NCBI GenBank assembly: GCA_021432635.1
Contig: MU270060.1
Span: 62,001-126,000 of the forward strand
Length of the DNA stretch: 64,000 nucleotides
From: Thozetella sp. PMI_491
Taxonomy: Eukaryota > Ascomycota > Sordariomycetes > Chaetosphaeriales > Chaetosphaeriaceae
Direction of reading: 5' to 3'
Shown here: piece by piece, positions 22,938 to 34,439 of the stretch
Layout: each line of letters opens with the position of its first letter
Numbering within the stretch: the first letter of the stretch is position 1
Translations under genes and position numbers: made by a program
Notes under the pieces: model-generated
Told to the model about the DNA's origin: nothing
The model's database searches: none
The model's input: the letters and a program-made list of their open reading frames with translations, nothing else

Positions 22938-25397
22938 ATGGCACCCCAGAGCGGCCCAAAAACACAGTACCAACACTTCGTTCCCCAGTTTCTTCTCCGA
23001 AACTTTTCACATCCCTATGTGGACCCAGATTCTGCGACCCTGCCTAGGGGTAAAAAAGCTAGGCGTCGAAATGGAGAGCTCGTGCCTGGCGATGCCGTCG
23101 TTTCGAGTGCAGCACTGTCTGAGGATCCAATCGCCCTGACCGAGACACCTGTGAGGCGAATTCTTGGGCAGATGGACATGTACAACGACACAGGTCACCC
23201 CCAAGCTCCCAATCATATCGAGAAAATGTTTGGTGATATTGAATCACGCGTGAGCACCATCTTCCGGAAGATCACAAAGGCCTTCGCTGCCAAAGATGTA
23301 GGTCTATGGCTTACAAGAGCGGAGCGGAACGACGTTCGCAAATTTTTGTTCCTTCTCAAGTACCGAGGATGGGGATTCTACAAGCGATTCAACCACAACG
23401 CCCCCGAGGAGTACAACTCGGACGACAGAGACCTCTTTCTGGACTACATGGCTCAGAGAGGATTCACTCGACCTATTGACGTTTGGTTCGACAACCTAAA
23501 GGCCATCATGGAGCTCAAAATGGACGTCGAAGGAGAGTGGATGAGCAAAATTCGCAAGCGAATCTATTTTCAGGATGCTGAGTGGTTCGTTAAGCACACT
23601 CAATTCTTCTACATGGCTGTCTGTACCCCAGAAGAACCATCCCATGAGTTCATTATCACCGATGGATGTTACAATGTCTTCGAAGGCCGATCAACTTTTG
23701 CCAAAGATCTGAAAACCGGAGAGATTGATCCGACTGAATGGATTAACTTCCACGAGTTTACCCCGATATCTCCAAAGCTTATGATCGTTCTGCGAAGCTG
23801 TTTGTTTCCTTCGGCTGAAGAAGACGTCAGCCCTCGCCTCAAACAAACTTTGAAGATCTCCCGTGACGCTGCAGTCAATAATATTTATGGACCTGGGACC
23901 TTGGAGAACAGCCTTCTTTTCCGCCTGCCAATCGAGAAAGCTAAAAATTCTTACACGACGATGGTTAATGGAGTGCCGAGGCTTGCCTATGGTGAAGACG
24001 GGTCCCATAAAGCCAGCCACAGGTTCTTTTTTCGCTTCTTCCCTATCAGCAAAGAATATATCCATAAGATTAACGGTATTTTCTTGGACAACTCACATGA
24101 TTGCAAACATGCAGTGTTCTTTTCAAAGGAGAGTTTTATAGAGAGTCTTGAATGGTATATGACAGCAAAACCGGATGTGATTGGGAAAAGGGTGGTGGGA
24201 GTGACTGAGGGAGACAAACGGCGTCGGCTTTTGGAGAAATTGGACGCCTTATTGAAACTTCAAGGGTCGAGAGAGAAATCCGTGTGGGATGATGCTCCGA
24301 TTGAAGATGAATACCATCGAGAGTTCCATAGGATGTGGATGTTGCACATCAATCGCGATGCCCAAGGACTGACTAACGACCCTTCGTATCCGATTAACCC
24401 ACTACTCAAGATATATACTATTCTGGGTAACGTACCATCTCGTTTTCAACTAGATCTACTCATTCTGAGCTAACTGGCGCTTAGGTGGATCGGCAACAAT
24501 GTTTTGGCATGATCTTGAACAATCAAAACGGATGTGGACATTGCGGGTCAAGATCGACTCGTGGTCTCAAGGAGTGGATGAATACATACGCCGAAGAAAC
24601 CGCAACCTAGTCACAGCGGCATACCTTCGATGCCCACCGTTCAGATTTTGGTTGTATATGAAGCTCCTGAAGTTCATAGTAACTAAGGATCCGAGTGCGC
24701 TACTACGAATCGGTAGCCGCGAGTCGAAAGCGCTGGAATATGGGTTTAACGACGTGGAAGACGCAGAAGACATTATCGCAACAGGTGAGTATCCATGGAT
24801 AATATATCTCTACAACCGGGCATAATTCACGGTGGTAACTGTATTAGCACGGATTATCAACTATGACGCCGATATTAACCAGTTAATCTACGCTACCGTA
24901 ACTAACGAGATCGAAATGCGAAAACACCCTGGACTCAAGCTATGGCAGAGGCTCAGTCCTACGTGGCTAGACCTACCACGATTTCTGCTGATGCACAAAT
25001 TTGTGTTCCAAATACCTGGTAACTATTCCCAGCAACTCCTTATACAATTAGAAGCTAACATTTGAACGCTCAGGATCTATTTGCGGCTGCGGTGAGCTTG
25101 CAATTACAATATATATGAGGAGAAATTGACAGTACTTACACGAATCTCTTAGGAATACCTGAGATCGAACTATATGCACAAATTGAAGAGCAAAAGCTTC
25201 AAAGTAAAGTTAGCATCGATATCCAGGGCTTCGATACTAGTCCATTCAGCGAGGACCAAGTGATCGAGATTGTGACAAGAATCAAAGTCCGAGAAATATT
25301 TGTAGAGATACTGAAAGAAAGAATGAAGCTGGAGCATCTTCAAAAACTGAAGAAAGTATTTTTTGAACTTACATACCCAACACCACCGACCATATAG
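22938..25397 (+). CDS. DUF4238 protein
   Basis: A protein of unknown function whose N-terminus carries the DUF4238 signature (QHFVPQFLLRNF, residues 12-23). The exon model is 22938-24426, 24485-24784, 24848-25018, 25074-25091 and 25153-25397, giving 740 residues. Frame stays open through all five exons to a TAG at 25395-25397, well past the end of the long first exon. Exon 4 is only 18 nt; skipping it also preserves frame, so it may be a cassette or a modelling artefact. The ATG at 22938 has a good context (CAAAATGG). The C-terminal region is charged and helical with no recognised domain. No signal peptide or membrane segment is seen. The domain occurs in bacteria and fungi without an established activity. 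The gene lies in the accessory-looking area next to the retroelement. Confidence 0.8.
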
Positions 25398-25893
25398 CTG
25401 ATAGATGCTTATTGATGGCGTGGAATGTCAAAAAATAACTCCAGGCTCACGCTACCGGGGGCCCGATTTCGAGGATCATGAAGACAGCTGTTCAGGGAAT
25501 TCAATTTGGTTCGTGAGAACAAAATTTTGGTACATCAGGAATTATATATTGTCGTAGTGTTCTTAACACCCCCGCCTTTGGGTTAAAAGATACCTGAAAT
25601 CAGTGGCTCGTTGCTCTCAATGCAGATCTTAAAGTGGCACTGATACATCGGCGTTCAATAAACATTTATAACTTAATAGAAAAGAAGACTAGCTTCGCAT
25701 TAAATCAAGTAGAGAGTATAATATCCGCTGTGAAAATGCTTTTCGTACTGGTTCGGTGGCAAAGGGGCTGCCTATATATGAATACCTAATATCTTGCTAA
25801 TTATCAAGTCATCATAATATATATCAAGAGTCGGGATGCGCCATCTGCTTTCACGAGTTGACTATCTTTCGCACTGAATCATAATTTCTCTCT

Positions 25894-26692
25894 CTAGCCG
25901 CAGCATACGGTAGCTTCTTGCGAGGCACTAGTCTTGGATGTGGCTCTGAGCACGGAGAAAGTTAGCAACTCCCTGGTATAGGTGCTATGGGAATGGCTGA
26001 TCACACACCCCGTGCCGAGTGTCTCCCAGTGGAAGATAAAAGAGCCAATGTATGCACCGATGAAGATGCAGATAATTATGTACCCATTGTAGTACATCGC
26101 GAGACTATTAGAGACGAGTCAGCATATAAGCCACACCACACTGTCTTCGGAGATATGGGCACGCACAGCATGACGAAGTACGCTACTGCGAACTGCAACA
26201 TATGCAAAAGCGCGCGGATGGCTTGCTCAAAAACGTTGGGCCGGAACCCTGCGGGCTGGCAGACGACGGGGGCTTGCTCGGAGACGGATCCCTTCGGAGA
26301 CGCAGATGGGGCATTCGGAGAGACGGCGACGGCTGTCGCAGCGGCATGCTTCCGAATTAGATAATGGTCGTACTCCTTGACAGCGCGGCGGAGGAACTCG
26401 AGCGAGATGACGAGGAGGATTACGCCGATGCAGGAGCCAGCGAACATGCCGCGCGAGGTGACGTGCCAGCTCGATGCGATAAAGCACGTATCTACAGTGT
26501 ACCAGTTCCACAGCATCTGGCAGACGGCCGAGGTCAGTTGTATCCAAGCTGGGAGCCGTTCGTTCGTGACGAAAGAGCACGAACCGATATCTTGCAGCTG
26601 CTGCTACCGCCTCCCATGTCCATAGACATGGCGGCCGACGTTGCTGCCGCCGAAGCGGAGCCAGTCGTCGTTGGCATATCCATACCGTCCAT
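25894..26692 (-). CDS. Ctr-family copper transporter
   Basis: Membrane importer of Cu(I), acting as a trimer at the plasma or vacuolar membrane. Exons 26692-26585, 26516-26167, 26104-26009 and 25945-25894 give 201 residues. The N-terminus is rich in Met motifs (MDGMDM, MSMDM) that collect copper. CKISMLWNWYT at about residues 33-43 is the conserved entry to TM1. TM2 carries the MxxxM selectivity motif (FVMLLAMYYNGY), and TM3 carries GxxxG-type packing (IGAYIG). The protein ends in CCG, a Cys motif found at the end of many fungal Ctr proteins. The last intron is inferred; the frame would also remain open without it. Two copies of a TGCTCA motif lie about 256-273 bp upstream on the coding strand and resemble copper-regulator sites, so induction under copper starvation is likely. 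Confidence 0.87.
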
Positions 26693-27863
26693 CTTGATAG
26701 CTGAAAAAGTATCTTTCGGGTTGTTCGTATAGTGAACAGTATCTTGTAAGGGTATATTCTGCACAGCATGCAATGGTGAGAACGTGGCGAAGCGCGAATT
26801 CCGCGTACAGCAGAGATCTTGCACCTATTATACCTCCAAACCTTCTCTCACCGTTTCTTGGCCTGCTGCGGCGCCGAATTATTCTTCTCTTTTTTGGCGT
26901 GACTTGGCCCCGAAGCCACGCGGTTTTGGGACAAACTCGCTCATCTTTGAGCACGTTTGAGCAAGTACTCAGCCAGTAGCAGGCGGGCTCTGAAAGCCAA
27001 GCACAATGATCGCATCCTCTCTCCACTTGCCTTTTCCAGGACCTGGGCGCTCCCAACCAGTGGGCAGCTCAGCTTTATGGACAAGCACGTGTTGACAATT
27101 TTCTAGAAGCCGAGCAAACTCGGAGCTTCAAGGATCATATTGGGAACTCATGTGCAAGGCTGCCTTTCTCTTTCACAAGAGGCCGGCGCGGCCTCTTGGG
27201 GACCCACCACGTCGTGCGATTAGTATATTGCACATTTAGTCGAATCAGGATTGGGGCTCACTACCACCTCACTGAACCTTCTCAGTTGTATCCACGCTGC
27301 TGACCTCCATTTTTCCTATTCCCCATTAGTAAGTATAGATGTCGACTGTTGCTGTTTACTTCACTGTCTATTTAGCCATGGAGGGAGTATTGGGTCGCCA
27401 AGTGCTCGCTTCTGCTGGACCCTGCAGTTTGCGCTAGGTGCTTGGCGCGCATCAAATTAAAAGCCACGGGGGCAGACGATAGCGCTTTAGGCCAACTTTA
27501 GCCCACTTAAGCCATCGACAACCAAGTCATTACTGGATAATCACTCCATGGCGCTCGCTTGTTTGCGGCTGAACCACCCTAAGCCCAGCCCAAAGGGCGA
27601 TACCATGACTAGATTTTCGTCAGAGAGCAGGTAGCACCTAGGCCAAGCCCGCCGACAATATTACCGATTCTTAGTCTGAACTCGACGAGATTGGTGGTGA
27701 AATTCGTCCTGGAGAAAAAAGTCAATTTAAAGGTTCGGAATGGCCTGCGAACTTGGCTAGGGCAAAGAGTTACATAGAATACCTAAGGTACACTGCTTCG
27801 CGATCGTTGGGTGCGATCCCTCGGCCAATATTTTGATTCGACCTTCGGCGTTGCGTAAAACAA
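26693..27863. other. Divergent intergenic region
   Basis: Promoter space for the copper transporter (minus) and the secreted protein gene (plus). Apart from the paired TGCTCA motif at 26948-26965 I see nothing definite. Confidence 0.5.
26948..26965 (-). promoter_or_regulatory. Candidate copper-response element pair
   Basis: On the Ctr gene's coding strand, two direct copies of TGCTCA lie 10 bp apart, in the contexts CTTGCTCA and CGTGCTCA. Known Mac1-type sites are TTTGCTCA (yeast) and TGTGCTCA (Aspergillus); each copy here differs from one of them by one base. The 10-bp spacing puts both on the same helix face. Location, orientation and gene identity support the call; binding is not shown. 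Confidence 0.5.
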
Positions 27864-29377
27864 ATGAAGGGGTTATATTCCGCTCTATTGGTCGCGGTGG
27901 CCATTTTCGAGACTGCTCGCGCGGCGGAGCCCTCTTGCACCATTTCTTCCGTCTCCTCCTGCTCAAAGGCCATCCAGAGCACCAAGACGAGGACTGCATC
28001 TCTCACTAGTTTTTGCTCATCCGTACTGGGCTGCACAAAAACAACGACCACTATTTCTGGCGATCCAGTGACTGTGACTATTACCAAAACCGTCTGGGCG
28101 ACTTATACCGATACGCTCATCGTAGGTGATAATTGGTTCCGTTGGCATTCCTATGGGAAGAGCCGCGATGAGCGATAATGCGAGGTTGTCAGACGACTAA
28201 CCAACAAACCTCCTACCTAGGGCACTGAGACAACTACTACAACCACTTTCCCATACGTAGTAGGCTGATTCTGGGCCTATAAAAAGCGAGAAAACATCGA
28301 AAACTGACATCAAGACAGGAAACGGAGTTTACCGAGGTATCCGTAACGACAGTATACCCGACTTGGACTGTTGAGTATGTGAAATCCACATGTCTATACC
28401 ACTCTTCGCTATTTCAAGCTAATTCGATACAATCTGCCGCAGAAAATTCGTTATTACCACTTCTCAACCAAAAGGGCGTGATCTTGATGACAAAGCCCAA
28501 CCTCGAAATGCAGTCAACCGGCGCGCATCAACGTCGATCTGTCCACCAGCCGATGAGGTAAAGGCGTGCTCTTGCCTGATCGGCGGTTGCGACCCGCCGG
28601 TTACGAAAGACCAAAGAAAAACTATTACAGAAACATCAACGGACTACAGCTATAGTGTGAGTAACTCTGTATCTCTACCTAGCTTCAGCCAAACATAGTC
28701 ACTTTCTCCTAACGATTCGAGCGCGGATACAGTTTGTCGAAGAATATATAACCTGGACAAACACTGAATATTATCCGATTTACTCAACCAAGACCGAAAG
28801 CTACACTGCAATAAAAACTTCTGGCATATTGTCCACTCACAGCACGACGATAAAATGCACTCCTAGTTCCCCCTCCTCAACTTCGTTCTTCCACCTGCAA
28901 GCTACAAACGCCCCAGCCATCGATGGGAAATACCTTTGGGCAGCGCCTTTGAGTCCTAGGATGCTGAGCTTCGCGGTAGAAGGCCAATTCACAGACAGCA
29001 TTGGGGCGGCAACAGCATTCTCCCTCGACTCCGATGGGAGACTAATCACCCGACACAGTAATGGCACCCTCTTTGCCAACATTGACTACTTTGGCTACTT
29101 TCAAATTTTCCACCTGATAACCCGCGACGAAATACGGCTCAATGGGTACAATTATCTTCGTTGCTCTCTCCGGGAATCTAGTGGCAAGTTTCCAGGAGGC
29201 TTCAAAGAACTGTATTGTTTGGCGGATGGAGCGTGGCATCGGGATGTTTGGAATTTCTGCCCCATTTACGCAGAGTGGTTTAATGCCGGACTGGTTTTAG
29301 GCAATGAGTGGTCGGAGACAGCACCCGAATGTTTCAATGTAGTATTTTTGGTTAAGCCGATTTGCGGTTGGTCATAG
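27864..29377 (+). CDS. Secreted Thr/Cys-rich protein, unrecognised
   Basis: 402 residues from exons 27864-28121, 28221-28256, 28319-28374, 28443-28656 and 28733-29377, all GT-AG and in phase. The first 20 residues form a signal peptide (MKGLYSALLVAVAIFETARA). Residues about 21-180 are rich in Thr/Ser and Cys with TTT and TVT runs, a likely O-glycosylated stalk with ASTSICPPADE and ACSCLIGGC Cys clusters. The C-terminal 190 residues look globular, starting around LWAAPLSPRMLSFAVEGQF and ending in a Cys-containing tail (PICGWS); they include an NGT glycosylation site. This architecture is common among fungal secreted or wall-attached proteins of unknown function. No GPI signal is evident at the end. 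No catalytic motif is recognised. The two very short exons (36 and 56 nt) are the weakest part of the model. Confidence 0.72.
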
Positions 29378-29635
29378 GCTTGAATGTCCGAGTCCTCCAA
29401 TACTTGGCTGCCTCCATTTACACAGAATCTTGGCGGGAGTAATATCCGAATTAATACACTGCTTTAAACAGTAAGAATAAGTATAATAGAGGTGAGGAAA
29501 GAGTGGATAGTGGCTGGAGTGAGAGTAACGTGATGAATAATAGGCTAGGACTACTTGGTGGTTTGCTTTGGTCCTTAATAAACCGAACGAAAATGCAGCC
29601 AAAACTATCTGTCTTGGCGGCCCTCTCAGGATTCT

Positions 29636-31505
29636 TTAATCAAAGCTCAAGCTTGTCTCAGTGATTCTCACCCACATATCCTTGTGCATCCAGAGAACGA
29701 CGGACTCCTCGCTCCACGCCTTACCGGGGAATACCAGTTGAAAGTCGAAGACTCGCAGTAGCTATTTTGTTTTCGTGACATTAGACAAGATTGGACCACG
29801 GGTCTGACTTTGCTTACCTCGAAATAAATCTTGTTCAATTCGATAAACGCGAGTTGCTTTCCGGCGCACGACCAACGTCCACCGCCAAAGATTAGTTCAA
29901 CCGTATGAAGCATCTCAGTCCTAGTTGCCTCGTCACTGTCCATGAAACGTTCCGGGCGGAAGACTTCGACGTCGCTCCTGAAAATATCCTCAAGGCGCAT
30001 CATGGCGAGAAAATTGTGCCCGATATCAGTGCCACCCGGAACGAATATATCATTAATCGTGTCGCCCTCCGGTGGGACCTGCTTGTGGTGGCCGAACAGC
30101 ACAGGAGGTCGCATCCGAAGCCCTTCGTAGATAACGGCCTGGTTCAGAAAGCTTAGCCGAACTGCTATGTTCTGCGATATTCTTGTGGTTAAATACTTGT
30201 AGATACGGCAAATTCTTAGCCTCGCTGTGCTTGATTGGTGAAGAGGCTCGCCCACTTCTCGTTGCCGCTTGAATCTCCTCTTTAAGGCGCTGGTAGACCC
30301 GAGGCGTCCCAAATATATGGAGCAGTGTTGCTCGCATCGCTTGGGCAGTTGTTTCGAAACCTGCTAGCAACTGGAGGATGGATTCTGCATGGCACTCCCG
30401 TCGAGTGAGACCATGCCGCATGAATGACCCCTATCAGACTCAGGAGAGTTCTGTACGTTACTTGAGCATGGCACATACAATCATATCTTTATGACTGTTG
30501 TCATTATCGAGGAATCGACTGTCGATTATCTCGTGTACGATGCTGGCTCGATCAGTAAATTGTCTGGTGTCCTAGGATCATCATGAAATAAGCTCGGCTG
30601 CTCACCCCATAATCCTACCAAGACCCTTACCATCCGTTGGTCGAGGTAAGAATCGATCCATAAGCGACGAAAATGTCAGGCGACGAAGCAGAGGAACTTC
30701 TTGGGTCAGAGCTACAGCAACGGCGAACTCGTCAAACGCCTTGGTCAAACCAAACAAGTCGTCATTGGCCTTAAGAAAGCCAAATTCCTGTCCGTAACCG
30801 GCGTGTGATGTAATATCGAGCCCAAGATAGCGGATAAGCCGGACGAAATCGGCCGCATTAGTTTCGTTTTCACGAGACAGATAGTCACGACGAATGAGGC
30901 CAATGAGACTTGAAATCTGCGTATCAACACACCCTTCTAGATCGACATTGTCGCGGCCATTGTATCCATTAGCGACCTGAGCTTTGAGTCTATCGTGGAG
31001 TCCAAGGTCAAGAGTACTCTGCCTAAGATGGTTTTGGTTAGGTACCCCATTTCTAGGACGTCGTCGAGGGGCCACGAGTAGTTCCACTTCGTAACCCTAC
31101 CGAATATCTAATCCTCAGATCGTAGGATAGATTCAGTAGAACAATGATTTCTCACAGGTGTTCATTATTAGCTTCAAATCTAGTGGTCCTGTACCACATC
31201 CCTTTCCCATATTTCGTTCTCGCTGCCCAAATTTGCCGTAATGTGGCAGGATCGTGAGTAAGTAAGACATTTGGCGAAATGCGCACAAGGGGACCATATT
31301 CTTTCAACCGGATGCAGACCTTATCCATACGGCAGGATAATATGGCCCGAGCGATCCATAGGTATGAAACAGACGCGAAGAACGGTCCTGGAACACGTCG
31401 TAATCGATACCAAGAGATGAAACTTGTGATTATGAACCAGAGCAAAAGCAGTACGGCCGAGAGTAGAAAAAGAACAGTGCCATGATATTCTAAAGACAAC
31501 TGCAT
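29636..31505 (-). CDS. Cytochrome P450 monooxygenase
   Basis: Haem-thiolate monooxygenase, 510 residues, from exons 31505-31156, 31022-30606, 30563-30479, 30430-30197, 30138-29818 and 29761-29636. An N-terminal membrane anchor (about residues 10-30) and a proline hinge (RRVPGPF) place it in the ER membrane. The I-helix oxygen motif is AGFETT at 307-312, with Glu instead of the commoner Asp. The K-helix ExxR is Glu367/Arg370, and the haem motif FGGGRWSCAG has Cys453 as ligand. It resembles the pisatin-demethylase/benzoate-hydroxylase group of fungal P450s, but the substrate is not readable. The ATG at 31505 was chosen because it opens the anchor; no ATG lies further upstream in frame. It is oriented with the lyase gene 0.9 kb away, next to a regulator and a carrier, which suggests a shared pathway. 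Confidence 0.87.
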
Positions 31506-32437
31506 GTTTAGCTTAGGGTGCCGGCCAGACAGGGTGTTTTGAGGTTCACACAAAGAACTTAGTGTTTCAGTAGGAGTGGTGGGCAATCCGATAGCCTGGG
31601 TACCTTAGGTATCGGTGAATTTTGGTTGAAATAGGTAAACCAGCGCCGCGAAAGATTTAAAAACCTTATACACTCCCTGTCTAGTTTTCCGCAATTTCAA
31701 TGGCTTCAGAGAGCTCCTGCAATGACCAAGATGCCTATCCAGAACTGGCAGCAATGAACGGGTCGTAAACGCAATCCAATGAGAGGCCACTGTAGGCCTC
31801 CAGTTTGGCAGAGCTTGTCAGAGCTAGCAGCGCGCGAACAGTTGGCGCACACACCCTTGAAGTCATAACGGCCTCTATTGGTGCACACTATTATCTAATA
31901 GTTCACATGCATACTGGAAGAGGGGGGAGGGGAAAGGGGATGACTACGCCAACTCACTCCCATAGGCCATAATAATAACTCCATCGGGGACGGTAATTGG
32001 CGTTGTACATACTACTTCTTGGCAAAAGATCGGTAGAGGAGTCGTAGATTGGTGGCGGCTAGGTACTCGCTCCCTAAGATTGGAATCGGGGGAACCCTCC
32101 GTCACCATCAAATGAATCCAATCCCCAGAGCTCAACGCCACTATGGACACCGTGGCTAATACGACGCGATCCTAGATCACCTACGTAGCTAGAATTAGCA
32201 CCTCTTATTTGGAGAAAGCCCAATACCGAGGGCGGAATTGGTGTGGTAGGTTATAAGATAGGACTTGCCATATCAACCTCGTCCCCGGCGCCCGACTTCT
32301 CAGCCCAGGCATTGAGCGTCGTGTTTCTGTTCTTCATGCGGATGGTCCCTATAGGTTTAATTATCATCCTCTCATTCCGCTCACTATCTCAAACAGGACT
32401 AGAGATTCCGTGGTATCAGTTATATTTATGCGAAAGG
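31506..32437. other. Intergenic with a transporter gene relic
   Basis: Separates two minus-strand genes. Apart from the transporter fragment at about 32261-32370, no coding feature or repeat is seen. Confidence 0.5.
32261..32370 (+). pseudogene. Relic of a sugar-porter MFS gene
   Basis: The + strand reads GLAISTS, then a diverged stretch, then FSAQALSVVFLFF and PIG. This matches, in order and at similar spacing, the GLAISTSFP...FPAQVLSVLFVFLF...PIG segment of the complete transporter gene at about 38439-38540. The nucleotide match is also direct (for example the shared gcccaggcattgagcgtc versus gcccaggtattgagcgtc). The match fades after about 110 bp; faint similarity may extend to about 32425. 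No other part of a transporter is present here. It is therefore a fragment left by duplication, rearrangement or gene loss, not a functional gene. Confidence 0.7.
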
Positions 32438-33890
32438 TCAGTGACCATTTACTCCGTTTGTCCGATTGGCGGTTCGCGATTTAGCTGTCAGTTTAACCAT
32501 GCCGTCGACCATCAACTGGCTGACTCCGAGATACTTGGTTGGGTCGCAAAGCGCCGCGAGCTTCTCCTCGCTCAGATTCGCCGTGACGTCGGACCGAGCC
32601 TTCAGTACGTCTAGGAGGCCGGTCTTGTTCTCAATGGATTCCTTGCACGCGGCATAGATAATGTCATGGGCGTTCTGGCGCCCTACGAAGGGCGCGAGCG
32701 CCATCATCACAGCCTCCCCGACGATCAGGCCCCTGGTGGAGGCCAGGTTATTCATCATTGCCTCTTCATGGACCACCAGCCCGCCCATGGCGAAGTTGGT
32801 CTGATGGAGGGCCCCAACGGCCAGGACGAACGCCTCAGGGACGGCGACCCACTCAAGGTGCCACGGCCCCGACGCGCGCTCAAAGTCGACAACCATAGCG
32901 TCTAGGCCGAGGCCGGCATTGGCGCGGAGGAGCTTAGAAGCTGCCAATATGACCTCGCTGGAGATGGGATTGCGCTTTTGGGGCATCGTCGAGGACGCTC
33001 CGCGGTGAGGGACGAAGGGTTCCGCGACCTCGCCGAGCTCGTTCGAGGACATGATGATGAGGTCGTACGCAATCTTGCCCAGTGACCCCCCTACCAGGGC
33101 GAGGAAGTTTAGAATCTCAGCAATGTTGTCCCTGACGACGTGCCATGTGATGGGAGGGTCATCAAGTTGGAGCTCAGCCGCCAGCTGTGCCCTCACCTTG
33201 AGCGGGGTCTCGTCGGTGCCGAGGGAAGCCAACGTGCCGGCAGCACCACCAAACTGAACGCAGAGACACCTCTTTTCTATCTCTCCGAGACGCTCAACGT
33301 GCCGAATGATGCTGGATAAATACACGGCGCACCTGTAACCGAAGGTGCAAGGCAGGGCGTGTTGGAGGTGGGTTCGGCCAGCCATAGCCGTGTCACGATA
33401 CCGGCTCGCCAGCAGCTGGAGGATCCCAACTAGCTCGTTCAGCTCACGTTTCACGATCCTAAGTCCCTGGCGGATCTGGAGAATTGAGGCATCGTCCATA
33501 ATGTCCTGTGTTGTGGCGCCCCAGTGGATATACTTTGCCATATCGCTGGGGACTTGAGGCACCAGCTGCTCCACCAGCGGCAGGACTGGGTATCCGACAA
33601 TGTCGGTCTGCTGGCCAAGCAGCTCATAGCTGTATTTCGTATTAGCATGAATTAAGTAAGGTTAAAAGGGTGTCCGGAAAGGCTCACTCGAGGGACAGTG
33701 CACTGAAAGCATCGGTAATGACCTTTCCAGTTTCTGCGGGGATAATGCCGACCTTGGATTGGGCACGGGCAAGAGCTGCCTCAACCTCTACCATGCGCTG
33801 CACATAGGCCTCATCGGTAAAGATGTCGCGGATCTCTTGTGTCCCAAAGAGGTTACGAAATACCCGAGAATCCAGCGCTGAGATTGACAT
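32438..33890 (-). CDS. Fumarase/ASL-superfamily lyase, carboxymuconate cycloisomerase-like
   Basis: 464 residues from two exons, 33890-33688 and 33629-32438. The superfamily signature is intact as GASSTMPQKRNP at residues 278-289, carrying the flexible loop with the catalytic serines. GRTHLQHALPCTFG at about 152-165 is the region with the conserved His/Thr, and HWGATTQDIMD precedes it. These features match class-II 3-carboxy-cis,cis-muconate cycloisomerase (PcaB) and adenylosuccinate-lyase relatives. The reaction is probably a beta-elimination or cycloisomerisation of a dicarboxylate-type substrate. The classical fungal muconate cycloisomerase is a different fold (beta-propeller), so a special role in this cluster is more likely than the housekeeping beta-ketoadipate pathway. 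The ATG at 33890 follows a short leader. A palindrome shared with the regulator region lies about 270 bp upstream. Confidence 0.83.
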
Positions 33891-34155
33891 CGTGTTTCCA
33901 AGATATGGTGGGGTGGGTGACCAGGTATGCAGGCTGTTTATCCAACTCACTCCTGACTCTTCTTTCCCTTGTCCTGCCTTATCACTTCTTAATAAAAAGA
34001 AGCCCTAAGATTGATACGGGAGGATTCTGGATACCGGATATAGATATTGGTCAGGTGTTCCTATGGTCTTGGCCCAGCAGACTGGCACCGGTGTATAAGA
34101 GGTCCAGGGGTTCTACGGAATAGTGGTAAGGAGTGGCGCTGAGTCGCGTCCGCGC

Positions 34156-34175
34156 CGGAATAGTCGCTTATTCCG
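34156..34175. promoter_or_regulatory. Palindrome CGGAATA-N6-TATTCCG, copy 1
   Basis: Perfect 7-bp inverted arms around a 6-bp spacer, bounded by CGG and CCG triplets as in sites for Zn(II)2Cys6 dimers. It lies between the divergent lyase and regulator genes. A further CGGAATA half-site is at 34116-34122. The same palindrome, with the same spacer length, recurs at 37057-37076. Confidence 0.65.
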
Positions 34176-34439
34176 AAGGCTGAACCCCACAAGACCCCCG
34201 CGACTACTCTCATGCCCTCCACAGAATGTGGATCCCTGACGTCGAAAACAACCGTTGGGGCCGGGGTTTGCCAGCGGCTTCTCCATTGGGGCCATCAGGT
34301 GCTTTGGCCGGCCATCTTGGAAAAGTCTTTCGATGAATGTGCGTTACTACCTAGCCTACTCTCATCGCCGGCCCGGAGCTCTCCATAACAATTGATTCTA
34401 CCTGGAGCTGAATCACGGGCGGAGGGGCGGCCGCCCAAC

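Noticed and set aside
25019-25152. A single long intron in place of two introns around the 18-nt exon of the DUF4238 gene
   Set aside because: Frame allows it, but the two-intron model gives normal intron sizes (55 and 61 bp). I kept the microexon and noted the doubt.
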